From NCBI RefSeq assembly GCF_023101665.1, contig NZ_CP082161.1, positions 2,790,001 to 2,854,000 on the forward strand: a DNA stretch of 64,000 bases. The letters run 5' to 3'. Position 1 is the stretch's first letter. Each line of letters starts with the position of its first letter. Below, in pieces: positions 16,606 through 24,923 of the stretch. The position numbers were made by a program, and so were the translations under genes. The notes under the pieces are model-generated. The model saw only the letters and a program-made list of their open reading frames with translations, searched no databases and was not told the DNA's origin. This stretch comes from Bradyrhizobium sp. 195 (lineage in GTDB: Bacteria > Pseudomonadota > Alphaproteobacteria > Rhizobiales > Xanthobacteraceae).

Positions 16606-18207
16606 ATGAAGGTGCCGACCCCCTGCAACGTGCTGATGCTCTATCCGCTGTTCTCAGCAGAGTCCTTCTGGACCTTTGGCGAATCCTGCAAAGTGTTGGG
16701 CGTGAAGCGCCCAGCCGCCCCTTTGGGCCTGATTACCGTTGCCGCCATGCTCCCCGAGAGCTGGACGGTCCGGCTGATCGACTGCAACACGGCCTCCTTC
16801 GGTGACGAAGATCTCGCCTGGGCCGACGTCGTCTTCACCGGCGGAATGATGCCGCAGCAGGCCGATACGCTGCGTCTGATCGAGCTCTGCCGCGCGGCCG
16901 GCAAGCCGGTGGTCGTCGGCGGTCCCGATCCCACCTCCAGCCCCCACATCTATGAGCGGGCCGACTTCCGGGTGCTCGGCGAGGCCGAGAGCGTCATCGA
17001 CGAATTCATCGCGGCCTGGGAGGGCGGCGAACGGTCCGGCGTCTTCACCGCGCCGAAATTCCAGGCCGACGTCACCAAGACGCCGGTGCCGCGCTTCGAC
17101 CTGCTCAAGTTCGAGGACTACCTCTATCTCGGTGTGCAATATTCCCGCGGATGTCCGTTCACCTGCGAGTTCTGCGACATCATCGAGCTCTACGGACGCG
17201 TGCCGCGGACCAAGACGGTCGAGCAGATGTTTGTGGAGCTCGAGACGCTCTACAAGATGGGCTATCGCGGTCATCTCGACTTTGTCGACGACAATTTCAT
17301 CGGCAACAAGAAGTCGCTGCGGCAGTTCCTGCCTAAGCTCGCCGAATGGCAGCGGACCCACGGCTATCCGTTCGAATTATCGACCGAAGCCTCGGTCAAT
17401 TTGGCCGATGATCCCGAGCTATTGGAGTTGATGGGCGCGGCGAATTTCTTCGCCATCTTCGTCGGCATCGAGAGTCCGGATCCGGCGACGCTGGTCGCGA
17501 TGCGCAAGAAGCAGAATACCCGGCGCAACATCGCCGAGAGCATCCACAAGATCTACGCCGCCGGCATGCTCGTCACCGCGGGCTTCATCGTCGGCTTCGA
17601 CAATGAGAAAGTCTCGATGGCGGAGGCCATGATCGACTTCATCGAAGAGGCGGCGATCCCCGTCAGCATGGTCGGACTGCTCTATGCTTTGCCGAACACG
17701 CAGCTGACGCGCCGCCTGGAGCGCGAAGGCCGGCTGCATCCGGGCCACGATGTGGCGCCGACCATCGGCGCGGATCAGTGCACGGCCGGGATCAATTTCG
17801 ATCCGGTGCGCCCGCTGCGCGACATCCTGACGGACTACAAGCGGGTGCTGGAGCACGTCTACAGCCCGGCTGCCTATGCAGGACGCGTCGACCGTCTGAT
17901 GACGCTGCTCGACCGGTCCAGGCAGCGCCACGAGCTCGCCGAAGGCGATATCCGCGCCAAGCTCGGTGCGATGGAGACGGTGCACAAGGTGGTCACCACC
18001 CTTCCCGAGGCGCGTGGACCGTTGTGGCAGACCTTCATGAACTGCGCCAAGCGCGACACGACATCCGCGCGCATTGCCGTGCAGATGATCGCCGCCTATG
18101 CCCATCTCGGACCGTTCTCGCGCAAGGTCATCGCTGCCATCGATGAGCGCCTGGCGGCGCTGGACAACGAAACCACGCCGGCGACGGTCGATGTGACGGC
18201 GGCTTGA
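16606..18207 (+). CDS. B12-binding radical SAM methyltransferase, candidate hopanoid C-2 methylase HpnP
   Basis: A 533-residue cytosolic enzyme. N-terminal cobalamin-binding Rossmann-like domain (residues about 1-145, VVVGGPDPTSSPHIYERADF), then a radical SAM domain with the [4Fe-4S] motif CPFTCEFC (Cys183, 187, 190) and a long C-terminal extension of the DUF4070 type. From memory it closely matches Rhodopseudomonas/Bradyrhizobium HpnP, which adds the C-2 methyl group to hopanoids. Other B12 radical SAM paralogues share this layout, so the symbol is withheld. ATG 16606 follows AAAAGGAG. In R. palustris hpnP is EcfG-controlled, but I found no clear GGAAC-N16/17-CGTT upstream. Confidence 0.75.
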   Translation: MKVPTPCNVLMLYPLFSAESFWTFGESCKVLGVKRPAAPLGLITVAAMLPESWTVRLIDCNTASFGDEDLAWADVVFTGGMMPQQADTLRLIELCRAAGKPVVVGGPDPTSSPHIYERADFRVLGEAESVIDEFIAAWEGGERSGVFTAPKFQADVTKTPVPRFDLLKFEDYLYLGVQYSRGCPFTCEFCDIIELYGRVPRTKTVEQMFVELETLYKMGYRGHLDFVDDNFIGNKKSLRQFLPKLAEWQRTHGYPFELSTEASVNLADDPELLELMGAANFFAIFVGIESPDPATLVAMRKKQNTRRNIAESIHKIYAAGMLVTAGFIVGFDNEKVSMAEAMIDFIEEAAIPVSMVGLLYALPNTQLTRRLEREGRLHPGHDVAPTIGADQCTAGINFDPVRPLRDILTDYKRVLEHVYSPAAYAGRVDRLMTLLDRSRQRHELAEGDIRAKLGAMETVHKVVTTLPEARGPLWQTFMNCAKRDTTSARIAVQMIAAYAHLGPFSRKVIAAIDERLAALDNETTPATVDVTAA

Positions 18208-18223
18208 CGCCTGGCTTGAGAGC

Positions 18224-19612
18224 TTACTTCACCGCCAGTCGCAAAAAGCTCATCACGCTGCCGAGCGCGGCAAAGCCCGCGCCGAGGGCCAGCGCCAATG
18301 TCGCGCCCTCGTGGCCGGCGAGCGCGAAGCAGAGAGCGGCGAGCGCGGCGCCCGTGGTCTGCCCGGTCAGGCGCGCGGTGGCAACGATGCCGGAGGCGCT
18401 GCCGCTGCGATGCGGCGGAGCACTCGACATCACCGCCTTCATGTTCGGCGCCTGGAAGAAGCCGAAGCCCATGCCGCAGATTACCATCCGCCAGATGATG
18501 TCGAGGATGGCGGGATTGGCCGGCAGCGTCGCGAGCAACGCCATGCCGAGGCCGAGCAGCACGAGCCCGATGCCGCCGAGCAGGCCGACCGCATGGCGAT
18601 CGGACAGGCGCCCGGCGATCGGCGCCATGATGCCGACCACCAGCGGCCATGGCGTCATGAAGAAGCCGGTCTCGACCTGCGAGCGGCCGAGCACGTCCTC
18701 GAAATAGAACGGCAGCGAGACGAAGGCGAGGCCCTGCACCGCGAACGAGCACACCGCGGTCCCCGCCGACAGCGCGAACATCGGCCTGCTGAACAGGTCG
18801 ATCGGCAGCATCGGCGCCGGATGTTCGGCATGGCGGCGCGTCAGGATGAAGCCGAGCGCGAGCGCCGTGACCAACTCGACGCCCACAACCACCGGCGACA
18901 GATTATGCGCGGCGCTGCCGATGCCGGTGATGAACAGGCCGAGGCAGGCCGACGCCAGGATCGCGCCGAGGAAGTCAAAACCGTGATCGGCGCGCGGTGT
19001 CTTCGGCAGCATTGCAAAGCCGATGCCGATCGCGACCAGGCCGAAGGGAATGTTGACGGCGAACAGCCACGGCCACGGGCCGAGCGCGAGGATGGCGGAG
19101 GCGATCGAGGGTCCGAAGGTGAAGGCGGTCGCGACCACCAGCGCGTTGTGGCCGAAGCCGCGGCCCTGCATCCTTCCGGGATAGACGAAGCGCACCAGCG
19201 CTGTGTTGACGCTCATGATGCCGCTGGCACCCAACCCTTGCAGGGTGCGCGCGACCAGCAGGCTGTCCAGCGACCACGCCACCGCGCAGAACAGCGAGGC
19301 GATGGTGAACAGGATCAGGCCGCCGAGATAGATGCGCTGGTGCCCAACGATCTCGCCAAGCGCCCCGAGCGGCAGCAGCGTCGCCACCAGCGCGATCTGG
19401 TAGACGTTGACCACCCAGACCGACTGCTCCGGACTGACATGCAGATCGGCGGCAATGGCAGGCAAGGCTATGTTGGCGATCGCGGTATCGAGCGAGGCCA
19501 TCGCCAACGCGGTGAAGATCGCGGCGATCGCCCAGCGCCGCTGCGCGGCCGGGAGGCCATCGGCGATGGGGTGGTCGGGCTCGCGCGCTGCGGCAGGTAA
19601 CGTGATTGTCAT
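18224..19612 (-). CDS. MFS drug exporter, DHA2 (14-helix) type
   Basis: A 462-residue inner-membrane protein with about 14 hydrophobic segments. The DHA2 antiporter motif C-like stretch GFGHNALVVATAFTFGPSIA follows helix 4, and motif A is present as GALGEIVGHQRIYLGG. The N terminus MTITLPAAAREPDHPIADG is a short cytoplasmic tail. Probable proton-driven efflux of small organic compounds. Converges on the radical SAM gene with only 16 bases between the stops and no clear terminator. Specificity cannot be judged. Confidence 0.85.
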   Translation of the reverse strand: MTITLPAAAREPDHPIADGLPAAQRRWAIAAIFTALAMASLDTAIANIALPAIAADLHVSPEQSVWVVNVYQIALVATLLPLGALGEIVGHQRIYLGGLILFTIASLFCAVAWSLDSLLVARTLQGLGASGIMSVNTALVRFVYPGRMQGRGFGHNALVVATAFTFGPSIASAILALGPWPWLFAVNIPFGLVAIGIGFAMLPKTPRADHGFDFLGAILASACLGLFITGIGSAAHNLSPVVVGVELVTALALGFILTRRHAEHPAPMLPIDLFSRPMFALSAGTAVCSFAVQGLAFVSLPFYFEDVLGRSQVETGFFMTPWPLVVGIMAPIAGRLSDRHAVGLLGGIGLVLLGLGMALLATLPANPAILDIIWRMVICGMGFGFFQAPNMKAVMSSAPPHRSGSASGIVATARLTGQTTGAALAALCFALAGHEGATLALALGAGFAALGSVMSFLRLAVK

Positions 19613-20217
19613 TGCGTTGTTGTCATTGCCTCAGCGCGGTGCTTCGGCGGCGTGGCCGAAAGGGACTTTCGGCATGTACTACGCCCACGCCGCCCGCCAC
19701 AGACACACGCGTGCATGCTGTGTATGCGCACCGCCCGCGGCTGCGGGCTCCGGCAAAAAGTGCGAAAACAACCCCATGCACAGTAGAGATGGGCTTGATC
19801 AATAAGGGTTTTTCAATCTGCAACGGGACGACATCCGCCGTTGCGACGACGTTGACAGGTCGGGCAAAGCTGACGACACCCGGCAAGAAGTGGACGCGCG
19901 CCTCTCACGAGCAAGAATGGCCGCCTTTGAAAGCAAGGTAGATGCCGGATGCGCTGTCGCCGACATTGTTGCCGGCGCTCCACCAGCTATGGGTCGCCTC
20001 CTGCACCGTATTGCCTTCGATTGAGCAGGCGAGCCCAGGCTGACGAAATCGGCGTTCGGCTACACCGTCAGGCGGGTATAGCAGCGTGAGCAGGCGGAAA
20101 TCGCGCCGGGAGATCGGGTAGTCCCGAATGATAAATTGCGCGAGGCCGCGGCATGCGGCCTGGTAAGAAACCGGCGGAATAGGCGACGTGGAGATCAACG
20201 CTCCTGGTGGAAAACCG
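19613..20217. other. Gene-poor intergenic stretch
   Basis: I see no convincing gene. Open frames of 87 and 136 codons on the minus strand have rare starts and composition without domain character. The segment around 19740-19800 (gtgcgaaaacaaccccatgc) looks like a sequence I associate with repeated non-coding DNA in Bradyrhizobium and Rhodopseudomonas, but this is from memory. Confidence 0.5.
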
Positions 20218-20301
20218 TCACTCGAATACAAGCCCCAACGCCAACCACGTCGCAAGAGACAAGCAGACGCCAATTCCCAAATAGGGCAATGCAAGGCGCA
20301 T
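20218..20301 (-). CDS. Candidate 27-residue single-helix membrane peptide
   Basis: ATG at 20301 is preceded by GAGGAG seven bases upstream, one of the better ribosome sites here. It encodes MRLALPYLGIGVCLSLATWL followed by seven residues to a TGA at 20218. Nearly all residues form one hydrophobic helix with an Arg near the N terminus. Such tiny membrane peptides are usually unannotated. Alternatively this is the 5' end of a gene truncated by mutation. An overlapping TTG-started frame continues to 19905. Confidence 0.4.
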   Translation of the reverse strand: MRLALPYLGIGVCLSLATWLALGLVFE

Positions 20302-20673
20302 CGGTCACTCCTCAACTCCGAGACGCTGCGAAAACGCCGTCAGCTTCGCATGTTCGCCGAGCCCCGCCCATATTCCATACGATGTACGAGCTTTGGTTTG
20401 GCGCGGACGGCAACGGACCCGACTGCGCAATGAAGACGACGCCAACAGGAAGCAAAACGCGCCTGATTTGGCGACCGGCATACAGTATCAGGCTGATCTT
20501 AATTTGACTTCGCATTTAGTCCAAAATATATAATTATATAATTTATTAAATTATTTAATTTTGAGGCCGGTACCTGCCAAGTCATTTCGATCTAAGGATT
20601 TTCTTCAATGCCGAACTGCGAAACAGGCGGAGCAATCGCGCCGCTTTAGCCGTTATCTAAAGAGGCGTGATCG
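20302..20673. other. Intergenic region with AT-rich island upstream of the four-gene operon
   Basis: Bases 20519-20565 are almost pure A/T (aaaatatataattatataat and more), exceptional in a genome this GC-rich. The island ends about 110 bases before the ATG at 20674 and could hold the promoter or a site for an AT-binding nucleoid protein. No open frame of interest. Confidence 0.6.
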
Positions 20674-22305
20674 ATGCGCCGACCAATTGATACTGCGCCC
20701 AGGGACGGAGAAGACATCTGGGTGGAAGATGCGACCGGGGCTGTCGACGTCGCCCACTGGTCGCCTCAAGCGGGCAAATGGGTCTCCAAAGACGGCGCTC
20801 CAATCAACGCCGAGCCGACCCATTGGTATCCCGAAACTGAGGACATTGACGCAGAGGGAGAACCCTTGGGCAAGCCGTTCGCAGCGGCTGTCATTCTGCT
20901 TCCCGCGATCCTGATTGGAGCGGCCTTACTGGGTGTGTTCGACACTTTCGGCGCACGAGCAATTCCGGAAATGACGCAAATCGGCGGCGAGAACGCCGGC
21001 AGCTTCGACCAACGGCTGGAAATAGGGGCGGGGTCGCAAGCGCTCCTTCAGCGCGAAGCGAGCGGAGCCGTGTACGCGGTGCCGGCAGGCATGGTGCAGC
21101 CTGGGCCATGGCCCGATCGAGATGCTTTGCACAATAATGCGCGCGCCAGTGAACTGGACGGGGCGCGCAGGGAACTTGAGGAGGCGGTCCAGCACGCGGA
21201 CGCGGCAAAAACTGCGGCGGACGAGTTGCGGCAGTCGCTGCAACAGGAGCAAGCGCGCAGCGCTGCGCTTGCGAACGAAGTTGCCGAATTCCGCCGCGAG
21301 ATCGATGCCCGTGACGCAGGATCGCGGAAGGCGGAGGATGTGGCTGCGCAGCAGAGAGAGGCGGCGCAGCGGGAAATCGCAGAACTAGAGCAGTCTCTGC
21401 AGCGCGAGCGGGAAAATAGCGCCGTCCGCGCGAGGCAGGTGAACGCCGCTCAGGCAGCAGCGGCGAGCGCGGAGCGGGAACGCCACGAGGCACAGTCGCG
21501 CGCCGCCGCGCTCGCGAGCGAACTCGCCGGAATACCTAGCCGTTTGCTTATGGCGGAGGCTGCGACCGCGGAGCAAAGCCAGGCGGCAGGGCTGGAGATT
21601 GCGGAACTGCGGCAGTCCCTGCAGCAAGAGCAGGAAAAGAACGCCGTTCTCGTCACGGAGGCCAAAGCAGCGCAGGCCGCAGCTGCCAATGCCGATCAAC
21701 AACGCCGCGCTCTCGAAGAGGCTCAAGCGCACGCCGCTGCGCTGGAGAGCAAACTTGCCGAACTGCGCCGTGAGATCGAAAGCCGCAACGTGCAATTGCG
21801 CGAGGCCGAGAATGCGGCCTCGCAGCAGAGACAGGCAGCGAAACGAGAGATCGGTGGACTGCGGCAGTCGCTGCAACAGGAGCTGAGCAAGACCGAGGCC
21901 GGGAAGAGAGAGCTTGCACCGGGGTGGCGCTCCACCGGTGAGCAGGTCCTCGCCGAGCAAGCAAATGACGCCCCAGTTTTGCCGGCGAGGCGCAGCGTGG
22001 AAGTGGCGAAGCCACCGACCGCCGCGGTTCAGAACGAGGCGGAGGCCCGTTTGATCCCGCGTGCCAGGGCGCTGCTCGATCAGGGAAATATTGGTGCAGC
22101 ACGTATTGTCCTCGAGCTCGCAGCTGAGAAAAACATTGCGCAGGCAAGTTTCATGCTCGCCGAGACCTATGATCCGGCGGTTCTATCCGCCTGGGGTACT
22201 TATGGAACGCGCGGCGAAGCGGCCAAGGCGCGAGAACTCTACGCGAAGGCACACAGGGGCGGTATTCGCGAAGCGAAGGAACGGCTGGATGCGTTGCGAC
22301 CCTGA
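20674..22305 (+). CDS. Membrane-anchored coiled-coil protein with C-terminal Sel1/TPR-like repeats
   Basis: 543 residues, function unknown. N-terminal cytoplasmic domain (1-66) with RPIDTAPRDGEDIWVEDATG and a paired Trp pattern ending HWYPE. One membrane helix at about 69-89. A long Ala/Glu/Gln-rich coiled coil at about 155-415 with a repeated unit (LRQSLQQEQ near 185, 312 and 396; LEQSLQRER near 238). A C-terminal helical-repeat domain (460-543, ARALLDQGNIGAARIVLELA and KARELYAKAHRGGIREAKER) like Sel1/TPR. ATG follows AGAGG. First of a four-gene run of membrane or exported proteins. Confidence 0.75.
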   Translation: MRRPIDTAPRDGEDIWVEDATGAVDVAHWSPQAGKWVSKDGAPINAEPTHWYPETEDIDAEGEPLGKPFAAAVILLPAILIGAALLGVFDTFGARAIPEMTQIGGENAGSFDQRLEIGAGSQALLQREASGAVYAVPAGMVQPGPWPDRDALHNNARASELDGARRELEEAVQHADAAKTAADELRQSLQQEQARSAALANEVAEFRREIDARDAGSRKAEDVAAQQREAAQREIAELEQSLQRERENSAVRARQVNAAQAAAASAERERHEAQSRAAALASELAGIPSRLLMAEAATAEQSQAAGLEIAELRQSLQQEQEKNAVLVTEAKAAQAAAANADQQRRALEEAQAHAAALESKLAELRREIESRNVQLREAENAASQQRQAAKREIGGLRQSLQQELSKTEAGKRELAPGWRSTGEQVLAEQANDAPVLPARRSVEVAKPPTAAVQNEAEARLIPRARALLDQGNIGAARIVLELAAEKNIAQASFMLAETYDPAVLSAWGTYGTRGEAAKARELYAKAHRGGIREAKERLDALRP

Positions 22306-22367
22306 GAATGGGCTTCTTGCAGTCCGATGGACGAAAGCTCGCGGTGGCTGAGCCGGAAGGGAACGAC

Positions 22368-23402
22368 ATGAACAAGGCGCCAAAGTCACGCTCGTTGCTC
22401 CTGCTCTTGGTGCCGGTCGCGATGATGCTTCAAACGGCCTGCCTGGAAGCGCAAACGGGGAGAAATGCCAAGGCCGATGCACAGCTCGTCCGACCGCTCC
22501 CGAAAGAGAACGAAAAAGACCGGATGAACGCCTGGACGGTCGGGCTCGCCGGGGGCCTGCTCGAGGGCGCGCCGATCCGCCTCGCCGCAGAAATGGCTCG
22601 CGTCGTCGACGACGGAGCAGACCTGCATCTTCTGCCGATCGTCACCCGGGGGGCCACCGACAATCTGAACGCGCTGCTCTATTTGCGCGGCGTCGATACT
22701 GCCATCATCAATTCCGACGCGCTCGAGGAGTATAAGGTTCAGGCACCGCAGATCCGAAGCCGCATCACCTATCTGCTCAATCTCTTCCCATCCGAGCTGC
22801 ACATTTTTGTGCGGCCTGAAATCACAAGCCTGCAGGATCTTGTCGGCAAGAGGGTGAACTTCAACACCCTGGGCACCGCGGCCGCCTATTCAGGCCCACT
22901 GATCTTCAGCCGTCTCGGGATCGATGTCGATAAGACGTTCATTCCGCATCAGGTTGCCCTGGAACAGATGCGCAAAGGCGAAATGTCGGCCGTGGTGTTC
23001 ATCACGTCGAAACCCGTCGACGCCTTCGTAAAAGGCCGCTGGGAGGCTGGATTCAAGTTCCTCCCGATCCATTACGACAAGAAGTTCGAGGACTATTATC
23101 TGCCCGCGACCTTGGACGCCAATGAGTATCCCAATCTGATCAAGCAGGGTGAGCGGGTCTCGACCATCGCGGTCCCGACAGCGCTTGTCGCTTTCAACTG
23201 GCCGTTACGCTCCAATCGCTACCAACGCGTGGCTCGCCTTGTCGATTACCTGTTCTCGCGCATCGACCGCCTGCAGGCACCAGGCTTCGATCCGAAATGG
23301 CAGTCGATCAATCTTGCGGCATCCGTCCCGGGGCTCACCCGCTTCCCAGCGGCGCAGGAATGGCTGGATCGCAAAGCGCGCAGCGTACAGGCGAGGCCAT
23401 GA
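22368..23402 (+). CDS. TAXI-type TRAP solute receptor-like exported protein
   Basis: 344 residues from the ATG at 22368, six bases after GGAAGGGAA. An upstream in-frame ATG at 22308 lacks such a site. Signal peptide (SLLLLLVPVAMMLQTACLEAQ) with a possible lipobox-like Cys. The body follows the TAXI binding-protein pattern: AEMARVVDDGADLHLLPIVT, DTAIINSDALEEYK and LQDLVGKRVNFNTLGTAAAYS. No TRAP membrane component is nearby, and the neighbours are not transport genes, so it may act as a sensor or partner protein. Its stop overlaps the next start by four bases. Confidence 0.8.
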   Translation: MNKAPKSRSLLLLLVPVAMMLQTACLEAQTGRNAKADAQLVRPLPKENEKDRMNAWTVGLAGGLLEGAPIRLAAEMARVVDDGADLHLLPIVTRGATDNLNALLYLRGVDTAIINSDALEEYKVQAPQIRSRITYLLNLFPSELHIFVRPEITSLQDLVGKRVNFNTLGTAAAYSGPLIFSRLGIDVDKTFIPHQVALEQMRKGEMSAVVFITSKPVDAFVKGRWEAGFKFLPIHYDKKFEDYYLPATLDANEYPNLIKQGERVSTIAVPTALVAFNWPLRSNRYQRVARLVDYLFSRIDRLQAPGFDPKWQSINLAASVPGLTRFPAAQEWLDRKARSVQARP

Positions 23403-24028
23403 AGACTGCCGCTCCTCCGCTCGCTGTCGCCTTCAACGTCGCCTGCAGTATCGCCTACGCGCAAACTACGAGCGGTCCCATGGAAACATTTAGGGCCTGT
23501 TCGGCGATGGAGGGACAAGCCCGGCTGGAATGTCTGCAAGACTTATCGCGCAAGATTCCGCCGTCCAGTCGGGGTAGCCAGGATGCTGGCTGGATCGTGA
23601 GCGAGACGACTTCGCCCGTGGATTATCTGCCGGTCGTCATCGCCACCGCCACTTCTGTCGGCAGCTCGGATGGCGCCGCGATGCAACTCGCAATCCACTG
23701 CCGCAGAGGCCGCACGGAAGTCATAGTCGCCGGACCGGCGCTGTCACGCAGCGCCAACGAATACGTCATCTCCTTTCGGCTGAATGCGGATACGCCAATG
23801 CAATTCGCAGCAGCGTCGCCGTCATTCGGCTCCGGCGTCGCTTTCGGGGGCGACGTCGTAAAGTTGTTAAGCTCATTGCCCGACGACGGTCACATCGTTG
23901 TGAGCCTTTTCACCCGCACTGGCCCGGTGCAAGACGGGCAATTCCTGCTCAGCGGATTCGAAAACGTGCGCAAGAAAATGGCGGCTGCATGCAAATGGCC
24001 ACATGCCGTCGCCAGACCGGGTAGGTGA
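23399..24028 (+). CDS. Exported VasI/TagO-like protein
   Basis: 209 residues from an ATG overlapping the TAXI stop. Signal peptide (APPLAVAFNVACSIAYAQ), then features of the VasI/TagO family known from type VI secretion clusters: an N-terminal Cys pair around RLECLQDL, GWIVSETTSPVDYLPVVIAT, a central LAIHCRRGRTEVIV, paired arginine/structure strand YVISFRLNADTP, and the closing LLSGFENVRKKMAAACKW. No other type VI genes occur in the window. Assignment rests on the order of these elements. It may have been recruited for another envelope role. Confidence 0.65.
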   Translation: MKTAAPPLAVAFNVACSIAYAQTTSGPMETFRACSAMEGQARLECLQDLSRKIPPSSRGSQDAGWIVSETTSPVDYLPVVIATATSVGSSDGAAMQLAIHCRRGRTEVIVAGPALSRSANEYVISFRLNADTPMQFAAASPSFGSGVAFGGDVVKLLSSLPDDGHIVVSLFTRTGPVQDGQFLLSGFENVRKKMAAACKWPHAVARPGR

Positions 24029-24052
24029 TGGTCAGGGAGTTGGAGACACGAG

Positions 24053-24670
24053 ATGATCAATCCAAAATGGGCGATGGCCGTCATCAGCGGCTTGACGATG
24101 CTGTTTCTGGTCGGACCGGGCGCGCAGGCGCAGCAGGACAACCAGTGGATCCCGCAGGCGCGCGAGAAGAGTCAAGCGAGCAACCCGAAGCATCCGGGTG
24201 GACAGAAGCAAGTGAGCAAGCCGCGGCAGAATCACGCGATCAAGCAGGAGCCTCCGAACAACACGAAGATGGCTCAGGCTACAAAAACCGAGAGCGCGAA
24301 AAAGCCGCATCGGCTGGTGCTGCAGGTTAATTCCAACGAGCCTGCGATGATGAACCTCACACTCAACAATGCGAGCAACGTCGCGCAATACTATCGCGAT
24401 CTCGGTGAACCAGTGTCGATCGAGGTCGTCACCTTTGGTCCCGGCCTTCACATGCTGCGCGAAGACACCTCGCCGGTAAAGCCGCGCATCGAGGTGCTCG
24501 CGATGAGCCATCCCGAAATCTCCTTTAAAGCTTGCGGCAACACGCAGGAAAACATGCGTAAGGCGGAGAACAAGGATATCAACCTGATCCCACAGGCGAC
24601 GGTCGTGAAATCCGGCGTCGTCCGCGTCATGGAGCTGCAGGAGCAGGGCTGGAGCTACGTCAAGCCGTGA
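24053..24670 (+). CDS. Exported DsrE/DsrF-like protein
   Basis: 205 residues. Signal peptide (AVISGLTMLFLVGPGAQAQ), a Lys/Gln/Pro-rich linker at about 27-85, then a DsrE-like alpha/beta domain (RLVLQVNSNEPAMMNLTLNN, IEVVTFGPGLHMLRED, FKACGNTQENM, VVKSGVVRVMELQEQGWSYV). A single cysteine at the position where many secreted DsrE homologues have one. ATG 24053 follows GGAG with seven-base spacing, 24 bases after the VasI-like gene. DsrE family members move sulfur or bind small ligands. The role here is unknown. Confidence 0.75.
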   Translation: MINPKWAMAVISGLTMLFLVGPGAQAQQDNQWIPQAREKSQASNPKHPGGQKQVSKPRQNHAIKQEPPNNTKMAQATKTESAKKPHRLVLQVNSNEPAMMNLTLNNASNVAQYYRDLGEPVSIEVVTFGPGLHMLREDTSPVKPRIEVLAMSHPEISFKACGNTQENMRKAENKDINLIPQATVVKSGVVRVMELQEQGWSYVKP

Positions 24671-24923
24671 GGTCCGGCGGAGAGGCCGGACATCGCGTGC
24701 GCTCGCGGACGGTGGATTCAGGAGGCCGCCCAGCCCCATCCACCGGGATCACCGTGCGGATTCGGGAAAATGACGGCCCGCTTACCCAATTGGAGCAGCG
24801 GATGGGAATCCACGACCTAAATCAGATCGCCTCGTTGACGGCCGCGACTGGAGGCGGGGCGAACCTCCACCATTCGTCGACTGGGTGCAGTCGAGCACCG
24901 TCATCGCGATTGCAGCCTCTGCT

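Noticed and set aside
19700..19760. Possible tRNA-like or small RNA structure
   Set aside because: A GC-rich stem can be drawn but there is no TPsiC-like box, acceptor stem or promoter.
19623..19886. An 87-codon minus-strand frame
   Set aside because: Overlaps what looks like a repeated non-coding sequence, with no ribosome site and no recognisable domain.
19905..20315. A 136-codon minus-strand frame
   Set aside because: It begins at a TTG six bases inside the ribosome site of a better ATG-started frame and shows no signal peptide or domain. Kept only as part of the gene-poor region.
21190..21905. Repeated segments in the coiled-coil gene considered as an imperfect tandem DNA repeat
   Set aside because: The similarity is at protein level (LRQSLQQE units at irregular intervals), typical of a coiled coil rather than recent DNA duplication.
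24671..24923. Possible extra gene or terminator after the DsrE-like gene
   Set aside because: Only a 6-bp hairpin (gtccgg/ccggac) without a T-run and no supported frame; convergent intergenic DNA.
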